64,000 bases of DNA from Symbiodinium natans (lineage: Eukaryota; Sar; Dinophyceae; Suessiales; Symbiodiniaceae), in the NCBI GenBank assembly GCA_905221605.1, contig CAJNDS010002148.1, forward strand, positions 182,501 through 246,500. The letters run 5' to 3'. This document shows, piece after piece, positions 49,301-53,573 of this stretch. Under the pieces are notes generated by a model, which did no database searches, was not told the origin of the DNA, and worked only from the letters and a program-made list of their open reading frames with translations. Made by a program: the position numbers and the translations under genes. Each line of letters opens with the position of its first letter. The first letter of the stretch is position 1.

Positions 49301-51330
49301 TCCCCCACTCCCTACGAAGGACCGGGGGGCCGAAGCCGAGCGGGGGGGGGGGGGGGGGGAACGTAGGTACAATCTTGGCCAGCTGCGGCAGCCGGTGTCA
49401 GATCGCTCCATGGGCCGCAGATGTTCCTCTCTTTTGGGGGGTTCGGGTTTAGGGTTTTAGGGTTTTAGGGTTTAGGGTTTAGGGTTTAGGGTTTAGGGTT
49501 TGGGGTTTAGGGTTCAGGGTTCAGGGTTCAGGGTTTAGGTGAACAGATCAGACTAGGAGAGTGGTGAGAGGGTTGGGTTTTTAGTTTTCGTTCATGGTGC
49601 TTGTTATGGTTGTCAGGGTTGAGGGGTTCAGTTCGGGTTCGGGGTTCCGAGGTTCGTTTGGGTACCTGGGATAGGGCCCGCAAGCGCGCAAGAGGCTTGC
49701 AGCCCTTGGCGATTCGTTGTTGAGGCATATAGGGTTGCGGTGACCCGAAACCTTAAGCCCTAAACCCTAAACCCTAAACCCTAAACCTTAAACCCCAAGT
49801 CCCCAAACCCTAAACAGCCCTAAACCCCTCCTGGTAAACCCAAAAGGCTGGGTCGCGGAGATGGCCCTCTGGAGCCCCTGGCTCCACCTCGGCGAGCTGG
49901 TGACGACGGAGGCCAGCGTCAACGTGCGCCTGCAGGCCGGCTCCGTAGGGTTTAGGTTTTAGGGTTTAGGGTTTAGGGTTTAGGGTTTAGGGTTGAGGGT
50001 TAAGGCTTTAGGGTTTAGGGTTTAGGGTTGCGGGTTTAGGCTTTAGGGTTTAGGGTTTAATTAGGCACTCCAGGAATACCCTGGGGGCATCCTCGATATG
50101 ACGGTCTGGAGGATACAGTACTCCCCAGGATTCGTTGCGGAAATTCTCTGAATGGGACAGTGGTGGGCGTTTTCAGGAAACTGTTGGGTTTGGGGTTTAG
50201 GGTTTGGGGTTTACGGTTTAGGGTTTTGGGTTTAGGGTTTGCGTGCTTCTCTTCAGGGTTCTCTGGGGGTTGGCACTCGGATACTCTGTGGGAGGAACTG
50301 CAGGAGGCCCTGCACCCTAGACGCCGTAAACCCTAAACCCTAAACCCTAAACCCTGAACCCTGAACCCTGAACCCTAAACCCTAAACCCTAAACCCTAAA
50401 CCCTAAACCCTAAACCTTAAACCCTAAACCCTAAACCCTAAACCCTAAGTCATCCCACAGGCGGATAAGTTTTCGGAGTGCCTCCGCCGCTCCTGGGCAC
50501 TTCTCCAGCTGGCGCAGCACTACGCCGCGAAGTACGTTCAGGCTCACCTTTGCAGGGATGTAGGGGTTTAGGGATTTAGGTTTAGGGTTTAGGGTTAGGG
50601 TTTAGGGTTTAGGGTGTAGGGTTTAGGGTTTAGGGTTTAGGGTTAGGGTTTCGGGTTATGGTTTAGGGTTTAGGGTTTAGGGTGTACTTAGGGTTTAGGG
50701 ATTTGGGGGTTTAGGGATTCAGGGTTTAGGGTTTGGGGGTTTAGGGATTTCGTGTAGCCCTAAACCCAAACATTCTTATTATTTGGCGTGTTTGGGGCCT
50801 GGTGCGTGTGCCCTCTCACGGCGTAAGTTTAGGGTTTAGGGATGTGGCGGGCCCCTTCGATCTGTGTCCATCCTGGGGGGGGGGGGGGGGGGGGTGGCGG
50901 GCCCCTTCGGTGTCCAGTACGTATTCCCTAAAACCCTAAAACCCTAAACCCTAACCCTAAACCCTAAACCCTAAAACCCTAAACCCCCTAAACCCTAAAC
51001 CCTAAACCCTAAAAACCTAAAAACCCTAAACCCTAAACCCTAAACCCTAAACCCAAAACCCTAAACCCTAAACCCTAACCCTAAACCCTAAACCCTAAAC
51101 CCTAAACCCTAAACCCTAAACCCTAAACCCTAAACCCTAAACCCTAAACCCTAAACCCTAAACCCTAAACCCAGTAAGCAGGGAGTAGTAGGTGAACCCA
51201 TGAGTTACCCTCGAGGCGATGAACGATACCGTGACGATCACGGACCTTTGGCAATGCCCCGCAAGTCTCGGCGGAGAACAAGCGCTGCTGGGCTTCTTAG
51301 CGCGTGCCTTCAGGCTCTCAGGACCTAAAC
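18067..51330 (+). CDS. EAG/CNG-type voltage-sensor cation channel (gene 2, exons listed separately)
   Basis: About 25 plus-strand exons give, in order, an N-terminal cytosolic region, S1 ([11 protein letters not shown] ... [13 protein letters not shown]), S2 with the [14 protein letters not shown] linker, S3, an S4 with basic residues every third position, S5 ([14 protein letters not shown]), a pore helix, the end of S6 (FSTLVASLT), C-linker and a cyclic-nucleotide-binding-like beta-roll and C helix. Most joins agree in phase, including several GA or GC donors (27112, 29389, 37679, 50541). In the plasma or an internal membrane such channels conduct K+ or mixed cations under voltage control; ligand control here is inferred only from fold. 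No GYG/GFG filter is visible. ATG 18067 is the best start; the C-terminus is unresolved. S3-S4 and the start of S6 are incompletely recovered. A segment at 39281-39965 appears duplicated relative to 41095-42525. Confidence 0.85.
18402..18451 (+). CDS. gene 2 exon, N-terminal helix
   Basis: CATTAG acceptor, GTAGCC donor. Reads [16 protein letters not shown], a helical acidic segment. Phase to its neighbours not resolved. Confidence 0.45.
18690..18779 (+). CDS. gene 2 exon, N-terminal region
   Basis: GCGAG acceptor, donor GT formed by the GGGTTTGGG heptamer. Thirty codons, phase 0 to 0: [20 protein letters not shown] then [10 protein letters not shown]. Confidence 0.6.
19141..19237 (+). CDS. 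gene 2 exon, N-terminal region
   Basis: Pyrimidine-rich TCTTTCTCAG acceptor, donor GTTCGA. Reads [20 protein letters not shown] then QQPP, ending in phase 1. Confidence 0.6.
19410..19447 (+). CDS. gene 2 candidate exon
   Basis: CCCACAG acceptor. Starts with the two bases needed after the phase-1 exon at 19237 and reads [12 protein letters not shown] to a GTTGGA donor in phase 0, which suits the next exon. Confidence 0.4.
19789..19875 (+). repeat. GGA trinucleotide microsatellite
   Basis: About 28 uninterrupted GAG/AGG units. The Arg-rich (plus) and Pro-rich (minus) ORFs over it are artefacts of the repeat. Lies in a channel intron. Confidence 0.95.
20090..20146 (+). CDS. gene 2 exon, N-terminal region
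   Basis: CTTCAG acceptor, donor GT from the GGGTTAGGG heptamer. Nineteen codons, [19 protein letters not shown], phase 0 to 0. Confidence 0.55.
20270..20480. repeat. two nested hairpins
   Basis: First arm pair CCTTACCCCCTAATATTA / TAATATTAGGGGGTAGG; second pair TTAGTAGGGAATGGGG / CCATTCCTTCATTCCCTACTAAG, the latter related to family D (49126 and 52459). Non-coding. Confidence 0.75.
20565..20647. mobile_element. family B, truncated copy
   Basis: Left end CTTGGCATGTTC and inner arms AACAGTCCTTAATAGGGAT / ATCCCGATTAAGGAC match family B, but the right terminus CATCCCAA is missing. A family A element begins 5 bp further on and may have removed it. Confidence 0.6.
20652..20791. mobile_element. 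family A copy 4
   Basis: CTTGGAGGTTCATGGTACTT at the left and its exact inverse AAGTACCATGAACCTCCAAG at the right, with inner TAACTGTACTTATA palindromes. Confidence 0.9.
21008..21073 (+). CDS. gene 2 exon, N-terminal region
   Basis: Acceptor AAAAG at the end of CCCTAAAAG, donor GT inside GGGTTAAGG. Twenty-two codons, phase 0 to 0: [20 protein letters not shown]. The heptamers supply both splice sites. Confidence 0.6.
21771..21812 (+). CDS. gene 2 short exon
   Basis: ACCCAG acceptor; donor GT inside GGGTTTAGGG. Fourteen codons, [14 protein letters not shown], in phase 0 to 0, compatible with the exon before. Small and therefore uncertain. Confidence 0.4.
21900..22300 (+). repeat. G-rich degenerate heptamer tract
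   Basis: Poly-G runs around 22139-22157 and 22187-22206 separated by T runs, with TTTAGGG variants. No coding signal; both long ORFs are low-complexity. Confidence 0.9.
22341..22470. mobile_element. family B copy with 8-bp target-site duplication
   Basis: Ends TTGGGATGTTCCCCTTATAC and GGGACCATCCCAA. Flanked on both sides by TGCAGGAC (22333-22340 and 22471-22478). The loop between the AGTCCTTAATCGG and TGTTAAGGATTGT arms is TTTAGGG repeat. Confidence 0.85.
22594..22638 (+). CDS. gene 2 candidate exon
   Basis: AACTGAG acceptor, GTCGCT donor, fifteen codons in phase 0: [15 protein letters not shown]. The phase fits the previous exon but not the next, so either a further small exon is missing or the call is wrong. 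Confidence 0.3.
22690..22790 (+). repeat. GTGG(G) and GT microsatellites
   Basis: GGGT units followed by GTGTGT and GCGCGCAC. Thr/His/Pro-rich minus-strand ORF is an artefact. Confidence 0.95.
23051..23103 (+). CDS. gene 2 exon: start of S1
   Basis: GCTAG acceptor, donor GT in GGTTTGGGG. Reads [17 protein letters not shown], matching the conserved P-x-S-x-x-R-x-x-W-D start of S1 in EAG/CNG channels. Confidence 0.75.
23603..23697. mobile_element. family G copy 1
   Basis: Shares GGGTATATGGG and GGGGAATGAGATTAAGGGTCC with 39737-39819 and 56028-56115. A TTTAGGG block splits it in the middle. Confidence 0.6.
23960..24315 (+). repeat. tandem repeat, unit about 22-24 bp (GGGCACTCCAGGGAGACTCT)
   Basis: About fourteen imperfect copies with variable CTGGGGCT / TTGGGC linkers. 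Long ORFs on both strands (about 130 codons) follow from the repeat having few stops and show no domain. Confidence 0.9.
24703..24779 (+). CDS. gene 2 exon: end of S1
   Basis: CACCAG acceptor, GTGCTA donor. Reads [20 protein letters not shown] then QWRA, matching the Y-D-x-I-x-x-P-x-x-x-F end of S1. The first bases after the acceptor leave the phase join to 23103 unresolved. Confidence 0.7.
25083..25202. mobile_element. family A copy 5 flanked by a direct repeat
   Basis: CTTGGAGGTTCAGGGTACTT and AATACCCATGAACCTCCAAG. GTTGTAGAACCCT stands on both sides, 1 bp from each terminus, a likely target-site duplication of about 13 bp or a duplicated flank. Confidence 0.8.
25376..25757 (-). mobile_element. 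element H, second copy (inverted, internally deleted)
   Basis: Reverse complement of the outer parts of 12104-12720, sharing the ACCTTTACTGGAT, GGAGAGTGGTCGAAT and GGTTTGGGTGGTGGCCTG regions. It lacks the GC-rich middle. Confidence 0.65.
26534..26579 (+). CDS. gene 2 exon: S2
   Basis: TACCAG acceptor, donor GTCGCA. One base then fifteen codons, [15 protein letters not shown], ending in phase 0. F-W-x-x-D-I is the conserved S2 motif of EAG/CNG channels. Confidence 0.75.
26909..26939 (+). repeat. poly-C tract
   Basis: About 31 cytosines ending a CCCTAAA-variant run. Similar tracts occur at 38317-38346 and 60831-60853. Confidence 0.95.
27036..27112 (+). CDS. gene 2 exon: S2-S3 linker
   Basis: CCCCCAG acceptor, phase 0, GA donor (CG|GATGGG). 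Reads [20 protein letters not shown] then AKLGHR, matching V-x-F-R-T-G-Y-x-x-x-G-x-L-V-x-x-x-x-x-I-A of the family. Confidence 0.8.
27170..27420 (-). repeat. homogeneous AAACCC(A/C)A variant block
   Basis: A local array of CCAAAA-type units, the TTTTGGG/TTTTGGGG variant of the telomere heptamer. The Gly/Phe/Trp/Val ORFs are translations of it. Confidence 0.9.
27493..27595 (+). CDS. gene 2 exon: S3
   Basis: TGTCAG acceptor with one base completing the previous codon; GTGGGG donor. Includes [20 protein letters not shown] and WVVLQ. R-G-W-x-x-x-D-L-L is the S3 signature. Confidence 0.8.
28162..28206 (+). CDS. gene 2 candidate exon: S3-S4 region
   Basis: Island with several AG acceptors; one frame reads [14 protein letters not shown], a plausible lead-in to S4. 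Borders and frame are not decided. Confidence 0.3.
28434..28505 (+). CDS. gene 2 exon: S4 voltage sensor
   Basis: GCAAG acceptor; donor GT is within GTTTAGGG. Reads [18 protein letters not shown], with Arg/Lys at every third position (five charges), the classical S4 pattern. Confidence 0.8.
28716..28800. mobile_element. family A copy 6, minimal form
   Basis: Only 85 bp, almost entirely two inverted arms (CTTGGAGGTTCATGGTACTT and inverse). Flanked by TA on both sides. Confidence 0.9.
29310..29389 (+). CDS. gene 2 exon: S4-S5 linker and start of S5
   Basis: TACCAG acceptor, phase 0; GC donor (GG|GCGAAA) in phase 2. Reads [20 protein letters not shown] then LSAQFL. Joins exactly to LNHHAIAC in the next exon. 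Confidence 0.8.
29400..29745 (+). other. repeat-free intronic tract with a 110-codon ORF
   Basis: ORF 29427-29759 is Ser/Leu/Arg-rich and ends in the heptamer array, so it is probably not a gene. The tract contains CCGTAGCCATT, an 11-nt match to the dinoflagellate spliced leader start, and two TTACATTGCCG words. It may be a decayed retrocopy; uncertain. Confidence 0.35.
29744..30008 (-). repeat. long CCCTAAA array
   Basis: Nearly perfect heptamers with a few frame slips (29820, 29850, 29886-29916). Confidence 0.95.
30035..30125. mobile_element. family F copy 1
   Basis: GGGACCC-TTAATATAGA-CCCCAAATAGTAGGA-CTCCCTTATAAT block, recurring at 58656-58728 with about the same length. No long terminal repeats seen. 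Confidence 0.6.
30245..30375 (+). repeat. 10-bp tandem repeat GGGAACCTTA
   Basis: About a dozen copies, later ones drifting to GGGAAGCTTA and GGGAGCTT. Confidence 0.9.
30930..31125 (-). repeat. long CCCTAAA array
   Basis: About 27 heptamers with a single variant near 31036. Intronic. Confidence 0.95.
31446..31541. mobile_element. family E copy 1
   Basis: CAGAGTGGGCCCTTATTCC ... CCCTTATAAGCCCCTTTAAA ... GGCACCCTTTTTC ... CCTGGGTCAC. Related copies at 56448-56566 and 61158-61265. Confidence 0.65.
31610..31709 (+). CDS. gene 2 exon: S5 and turret
   Basis: CTTTAG acceptor, one base then 33 codons to a GT donor inside GGGTTTAGGG. Reads [16 protein letters not shown], then [17 protein letters not shown]-x-x-A-C-x-W-Y-x-I-G is diagnostic of S5 in EAG/CNG channels. 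Confidence 0.9.
33109..33172 (+). CDS. gene 2 exon: pore helix
   Basis: GTGAG acceptor, phase 0, GTGCTT donor in phase 1. Reads [20 protein letters not shown]-type sequence (first Glu uncertain) ending QLL. Y-x-T-S-L-x-W/Y-x-x-x-Q is the pore-helix pattern. Confidence 0.75.
33940..34085 (-). repeat. CCCCTAGA variant array
   Basis: About twenty CCCTAGAC-type units, a locally homogenised variant of the heptamer. Confidence 0.9.
34203..34241 (+). CDS. gene 2 exon: filter region and start of S6
   Basis: CGACAG acceptor supplies the two bases completing the phase-1 codon. Reads [13 protein letters not shown], ending at a GTTAGC donor. Corresponds to the A-S-M-x-V-x-P-x-x-x-x-E-R pattern remembered from protist channels in place of GYG. 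The short length keeps confidence moderate. Confidence 0.55.
34426..34543. mobile_element. family A copy 7
   Basis: CTTGGAGGTTCATGGGTACT and GTACCCTGAACCTCCAAG, with inner AACCTACTTATA motifs. Confidence 0.85.
34640..35420. other. AT-rich tract of different origin
   Basis: Sharp drop in GC and complete absence of heptamers. Contains a 64-codon ORF at 34653-34847 with no recognised domain, TTGATGATAGTAGTAAAC-type direct repeats near 35020-35050 and many stops. Probably an insertion in the S6-proximal intron; no element type identified. Confidence 0.6.
35440..35830. repeat. hairpin plus direct repeats
   Basis: AACTCCAGAAGTTGGAACAT at about 35441 is inverted at 35521-35541. AAGTAG-TTG-GGAGCGACCTTTCT followed by GGTGTTTCG/GGGTTTCG occurs twice in direct orientation (about 35558 and 35764). 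ORFs here are not recognised. Confidence 0.7.
36064..36329 (-). repeat. long CCCTAAA array
   Basis: About 38 heptamers with a single slip near 36187. Confidence 0.95.
36736..36825 (+). CDS. gene 2 exon: end of S6
   Basis: CCGGAG acceptor; donor GT within GGGTTTAGGG; thirty codons in phase 0. Reads [22 protein letters not shown]-x-x-V-x-S-x-T is the conserved S6 end. The beginning of S6 lies in an exon not recovered between 34241 and 36736. Confidence 0.75.
37606..37679 (+). CDS. gene 2 exon: C-linker
   Basis: TTAGAG acceptor, GA donor (AG|GAGCCT) in phase 2. Reads [20 protein letters not shown] then ELAL. Matches the L-R-R-F-L-x-x-x-x-V-x-x-E-L C-linker pattern. Confidence 0.75.
38713..38780 (+). 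CDS. gene 2 exon: C-linker continuation
   Basis: CACCAG acceptor with one base completing AGG. Reads [20 protein letters not shown] then G, to a probable GA donor. R-I-Q-R-F-L-E-H follows directly from the previous exon in the family. Confidence 0.75.
39281..39315 (+). CDS. gene 2 candidate exon: possible duplicate of the C-linker end
   Basis: CCGCAG acceptor, phase 0, GC donor in phase 2. Reads [11 protein letters not shown] plus R across the join with 39491. It resembles the same protein region as 41095-41153, so both cannot easily be in one mRNA. Confidence 0.4.
39491..39571 (+). CDS. gene 2 candidate exon: possible duplicate
   Basis: TTCAAG acceptor with one base completing the codon of 39315. 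Reads [20 protein letters not shown], then FDQPAR. Resembles H-P-x-F-x-x-L ... M-x-x-x-C-x-x-A before the binding fold. Confidence 0.4.
39737..39819. mobile_element. family G copy 2
   Basis: TTAGGTATATAGGGACT ... AAGGGGTTCCATGGGGGAATAAG ... AAGGGTCAC, matching 56028-56115. Confidence 0.6.
39897..39966 (+). CDS. gene 2 candidate exon
   Basis: GCGGCAG acceptor. All three frames are open for a while; the phase-0 frame reads [20 protein letters not shown], reminiscent of the first beta-roll strand. Frame not decided. Confidence 0.3.
39976..40360 (-). repeat. CCCTAAA array passing into variant blocks
   Basis: About 190 bp of perfect heptamers, then homogeneous blocks of CCCTAAC, CCCTACC and CCCTCAA units. 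Each variant occupies its own block. Confidence 0.95.
40440..41050. other. GC-rich tract with inverted repeats, no clear gene
   Basis: Holds arms CATGTTTTGGTTCGATTTCAAT and ATTGAAATCTAACCAAAAACA around a CCCGCGGGG centre (40690-40775), and further TTTTTGGCCCATG words. The 140-codon minus-strand ORF is Pro-rich and follows from poly-G/C runs. Confidence 0.6.
41095..41153 (+). CDS. gene 2 exon: end of C-linker
   Basis: TTGGAG acceptor, phase 0, after a TTTAGGG run. Reads [20 protein letters not shown] to a GTGTCC donor. L-L-S-x-P-L-x-x-E-L-x-x-x-M-Y is the canonical dinoflagellate form of this element. Confidence 0.7.
41983..42105. repeat. inverted-repeat element, single copy
   Basis: GGTCTTGGGGTAGT and ACTACCCTTAGACCAAGG are inverted. 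The interior has CCCTTAAAAGGGACCCC palindromes. Confidence 0.55.
42478..42525 (+). CDS. gene 2 exon: just before the binding fold
   Basis: TTTAG acceptor, GTGACT donor in phase 2. Reads [16 protein letters not shown], which continues without a gap into [11 protein letters not shown] at 46860. The in-frame TGA after it is removed by the donor. Confidence 0.65.
42600..43470. other. intronic tract, no gene seen
   Basis: Degenerate heptamers, a family I fragment (42851-42902), poly-G at 43313-43331 and a perfect TTTAGGG run at 43401-43460. No coding island recognised. Confidence 0.6.
43472..44080 (+). CDS. unrecognised ORF, 202 codons
   Basis: Opens near the end of a TTTAGGG run (GTG/ATG starts overlap) and closes at TGA. 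Ser/Leu/Arg/Cys-rich with no recognised domain. The same frame re-opens at 44180 and 44435, so it may be part of a decayed coding sequence; no function proposed. Confidence 0.25.
   Translation: MVVAAVPHCRSGLSGSHSRHGYLPSHSRFPRAAAGRVASSAAGPIYPGSHLPLLGTFATPVRRIAREMFGVHGLTVRLMGYLTCWLQTLQARLLLSYCLTDRFLVQKGASTFGLGLSACSLHRTLGRCVNCVNETPVESLMLMLVLFVGSSSASARPKRVHSVFCREAVSHDPKVRMYKYDFAYVFGVCCTLQFEASGRGES
44435..44848 (+). CDS. unrecognised ORF, 137 codons
   Basis: Begins [20 protein letters not shown] and ends [11 protein letters not shown]. The C-terminal half ([20 protein letters not shown]) is helical and has a protein-like composition. The frame is open upstream to 44180 except for one TAA at 44429. 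An AT-rich stretch follows. No family recognised. Confidence 0.3.
   Translation: MLWRSGRNFRANFRRASAAAWFMFRSKFETMKQFPTEAPPDTCARILPLGVNGGKGLLAPDMPSSHVAWLLNRKRLRARSKSHLLHVLQSEELQILDDAVETAVGRALNFEDVGEQPAAAPVPGVYHLLDLNNLCPD
44865..44965. repeat. AT-rich TAAA/TATA tract
   Basis: ATAAATAAATAA units passing into TATATATATA. Could be a 3' tail of an inserted element. Confidence 0.85.
45567..46001 (+). CDS. unrecognised ORF, 144 codons
   Basis: Starts [20 protein letters not shown]. Cys- and Ala-rich, no recognised domain or clear splice context. A 109-codon minus-strand ORF overlaps it, and neither can be preferred with certainty. Confidence 0.2.
   Translation: MAFKLTAVHALLELQANVDASFAHLAGGTRNLWFWQVCSLRPLLASSAFDLFICLRRAVLRHRGQSAAAMKVCCRRALAPCSLSFCGYPAEPTPDCATSSIATAYARVCPPCCLVAFFHHMRTRRVGGERSPFGSCASSQAAPE
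46310..46531 (+). pseudogene. Ty1/copia-type RNase H C-terminal remnant
   Basis: The 73-codon ORF contains [20 protein letters not shown] followed by LRATFR. This matches the end of copia pol (W-V-P-T-x-x-x-x-A-D-G-L-T-K). Reverse transcriptase and integrase were not found nearby, so it is a fragment. Confidence 0.55.
46860..46904 (+). CDS. gene 2 exon: first strands of the cNMP-binding-like fold
   Basis: CTTCAG acceptor with one base completing CTG. Reads [15 protein letters not shown]-x-I-F-E-P is the conserved start of the fold. The donor may be GT after PWP or GC after PWPV. Confidence 0.75.
47128..47230 (-). repeat. CCCTAAA array
   Basis: About fourteen heptamers, with a second array at 47309-47400. 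Confidence 0.95.
47410..47850 (+). repeat. GGGGTTTT array
   Basis: About 440 bp dominated by GGGGTTTT with GGGTTTT and GGTGTCTT variants. This octamer is the hypotrich ciliate telomere unit. The four long Gly/Phe/Leu/Trp and Pro/Lys ORFs on both strands are translations of it. Confidence 0.95.
48019..48094. mobile_element. family B copy, minimal hairpin with 8-bp TSD
   Basis: TTGGCATGTTCCCCCTTATA and ATACGGGGGAACATCCCAA are inverted, with an inner AACCCCCTATTAGAATCC. CCTAAACC flanks both sides exactly, an 8-bp duplication, although it also fits the surrounding heptamer. Confidence 0.85.
48533..48600 (+). CDS. gene 2 exon: beta-roll centre
   Basis: TTTCAG acceptor, phase 0. Reads [20 protein letters not shown], then RDG. 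Equivalent to the M-Y-F-x-x-x-G-x-L-x-Y strand. The usual Gly of that strand appears replaced by Thr. Confidence 0.65.
49126..49324. mobile_element. family D copy 1
   Basis: GGTTCTTAGCAGGGAGTGAG at the left and CCCACTCCCTACGAAGGACC at the right are inverted. The centre has TATATA tracts separated by CCCTTAAAGG. Confidence 0.7.
49847..49944 (+). CDS. gene 2 exon: cNMP-binding-like fold, phosphate-cassette region
   Basis: AAAAG acceptor, GTAGGG donor, phase 1 to 0. Reads [20 protein letters not shown], then [13 protein letters not shown]-x-x-E-A-x-L-W-x-x-W-x-H-x-G is characteristic of dinoflagellate EAG/CNG-like channels. It departs from the cyclic-nucleotide F-G-E-x-x-L...R-A cassette, so ligand binding is doubtful. 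Confidence 0.85.
50461..50541 (+). CDS. gene 2 exon: C-helix
   Basis: CCACAG acceptor, GC donor, 27 codons in phase 0: [20 protein letters not shown], then YAAKYVQ. Matches A-x-x-F ... A-x-x-Y-A-x-x-F-V. Confidence 0.8.
51216..51330 (+). CDS. gene 2 exon: C-terminal
   Basis: CTCGAG acceptor, phase 0. Reads [20 protein letters not shown] and stays open to the next heptamers. L/M-N-x-x-x-x-x-x-T-D-L follows the C helix in the family. A GTCTCG donor within the island is an alternative end; the stop codon was not found. Confidence 0.65.
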
Positions 51331-51339
51331 CCTAAACCC

Positions 51340-53370
51340 TAAACCCTAAACCCTAAGCCCTAAGCCCGAAGCCCTAAGCCCTAAGCCCTAAACCCTAAAC
51401 CCGAAACCCTAAACCCTAAACCCTAAGCCCTAAGCCCCAAACCCTAAACCCTAAACCCTAAGCCCTAAACCCTAAACCCTAAACCCTAACCCCTAAGCCC
51501 TAAACCCTAAACCCTAAACCGTAAACCGTAAACCCTAAACCCTAAACCCTAAACCCTAGACCCTATACCCTACACCCTAAACCCTAAACCCTACGCCCTA
51601 AACCCTAAACCCCATAAACTCTAAACAAGAGACGCGTGTTTGGAGCCTCGGGGTGGTGAGCGTGTTTTGTACTCTTTCTTCCTGGGGAATCCTTCCCTCT
51701 AAGGGCCGTAGCCTTGGTTTAGGGTTTAGGGTTTAGGGTTTAGGGTCTAGGGTCTAGGGTTCAGGGTTCAGGGTTCAGGGTTCAGGGTTCAGGGTCAGAA
51801 CACCCAGGGCGCCCCTAAACCCTAGCCCAAGAACCTTCAGCCCCTGAACCGTCCCCACACAACCGCATGCTCCGAAGAGACCACGACTTGGAGCGCAAGG
51901 TTGAGGATTTCTCTAAGGTTGGAACCACGGGCCCTCAAGGGTTCAGGGTTTAGGGGTGTAGGGTTTTGCTCTTGTCTATCGTGATCCGAAGTATGGGCCC
52001 TTGTTATATATAGTGTACATATGGGTTACATCGCCAGGGACCCGAGTTCTTGGAACTGCAAAGTTTGGGGTTTAGGGGGTGTGCATGGCGTAGAGCTAGC
52101 AGCTGAATGAAATCCTAAACCCTAACCCCTCAACCAAAACCTGGACACCCCAAAACCCCACAAGTGTTTAAGGGTTCAGCCTTGAGCTCGAGAGCCTCCC
52201 GCTCCCTAATCCCCAAGGCAACGACCTAAACCCCAAAACCCCAAACCCTCACCCTCCCAACGCCATAACAACAACCTCAGCCCTAAACCCACGGACCCGA
52301 AACCCCCCTTCGAAACCCAAAACAGCCTAAGCCGCAAAGCCGCTCAACCATAAACCCTGAAACCCTAAAACCCTGAACCCTAAGCCTAAACCCTAAACCC
52401 AAAACCCGTGGAACCCCGAACCTTGCGAACCCCGACTTCAAACCCCCAACCGCAAAACCTGGCGGATTCTTAGTAGGGAATGAGGGAATGAGGTACCCTA
52501 CATAATCGCTTAAAGGGTCTAGGGCCCTGATTCCTTAGGGTTTAGGTAGGGTTTAGGGTTTAGGGTTTAGGGTTTAGGGTTTAGGGGTTAGGGGTTAGGG
52601 TTTAGGGTTTAGGGTTTAGGGCTACTAAGAACCAGGGGGAAGCCGCCCAGGTGGCACACACCCACTGACCGCGTAGTCGTAGGAAAGGCCCGGGTCTCTC
52701 CCTCCCCGACCTAGGAGCCATGACTTCCTGCTTCGGGGTCTGGGGTTTAGGGTTTAGGGTCGAGGGTTTGGGCTCTTTGAACCCTGAACCCTGAACCCTG
52801 AATACGACTTAATGTCCTCAACTCTTCGGGGGTTTAGGCTTGGCCCCGTGAGTTTGGGGTTTGTTGCAATCATGTTAGGGTTGAGGCTTCAGGGTTTAGG
52901 GTGTTCCCAGCGTGGAGGGAAGGCCCCGGAGATCTTCAATGGAAGACTGCCTTTGTCAAATCATCTCCATCCGAATTCACGTCACCTTTCGCGGCAGCGG
53001 CAGAAAATCGTCGTCTGGCTCCCTCGGCCCTTCGACCCTTAACACTTCTTACATTGGCCGTCCTACTTGACTGCAAACCCCCCAAACCCTAACCCTAAAC
53101 ACTGTAAAAACCCAAAGGGTTCAGGGCTACAGCCAAACCTCACAAAGCACCCGAACGAAAACCCGAATCTGTAAACCCCAACACCTAAATGAGCCCTAAT
53201 CTCTTGTCCCCAAGCCCTAGACTCTAATGGACCCTAAACCCTAAACCCTAAGCCCCTAACCCCGAACACTTAGACCCTAAACCCAAAACGCCCGGAGCTA
53301 AGACTGACTCGAGGGTTCGGCATTTAGGGTTTGGGGGTTTAGGGTTTAGGGTTTCGGGTTTCGGGGAGGG
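51340..53370. other. intergenic or intronic tract
   Basis: CCCTAAA variants to 51620, TTTAGGG runs at 51715-51795 and 52535-52620, and a family D copy. Islands at 51630-51710, 52640-52735 and 52900-53080 were translated on both strands and gave nothing recognisable. Confidence 0.6.
52459..52634. mobile_element. family D copy 2 with heptamer-filled interior
   Basis: CTGGCGGATTCTTAGTAGGG and GCTACTAAGAACCAG are inverted. The right half is replaced by about 90 bp of TTTAGGG repeat. Confidence 0.7.
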
Positions 53371-53403
53371 GGGGGGGTTCCCGGTGCTTCGTCGAGCGCG
53401 TAG

Positions 53404-53573
53404 GTCCCGGCGCGGGCAAGTCCGCTTGTGTCGTCCAGATCGTTGCTGTGGCGCTGGACTTGAAACTGGAGTGCAAGGTTTTGGTCCTGTCCTCGATGGG
53501 CCAACTTGCGACACGTCTCACAGTGCAAGATGGCGTGAAGTCCGTGACCACCAGCACCCCCCAAACTACCCTT
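53404..53573 (+). pseudogene. PIF1-like helicase N-terminal motif fragment
   Basis: In a frame with no ATG the sequence reads VGPGAGKSACVVQIVAVALD and KVLVLSSMGQLATRL. This is a Walker A loop followed by motif Ia spacing as in PIF1-like helicases (G-x-x-G-x-G-K-S/T ... V-L-x-x-x-P-T-G-x-L-A). GCGTAG may be an acceptor; the frame ends at TAA 53574. No other helicase motif was found near it, so it is an isolated exon or a mobile-element (Helitron-like) remnant. Confidence 0.5.
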
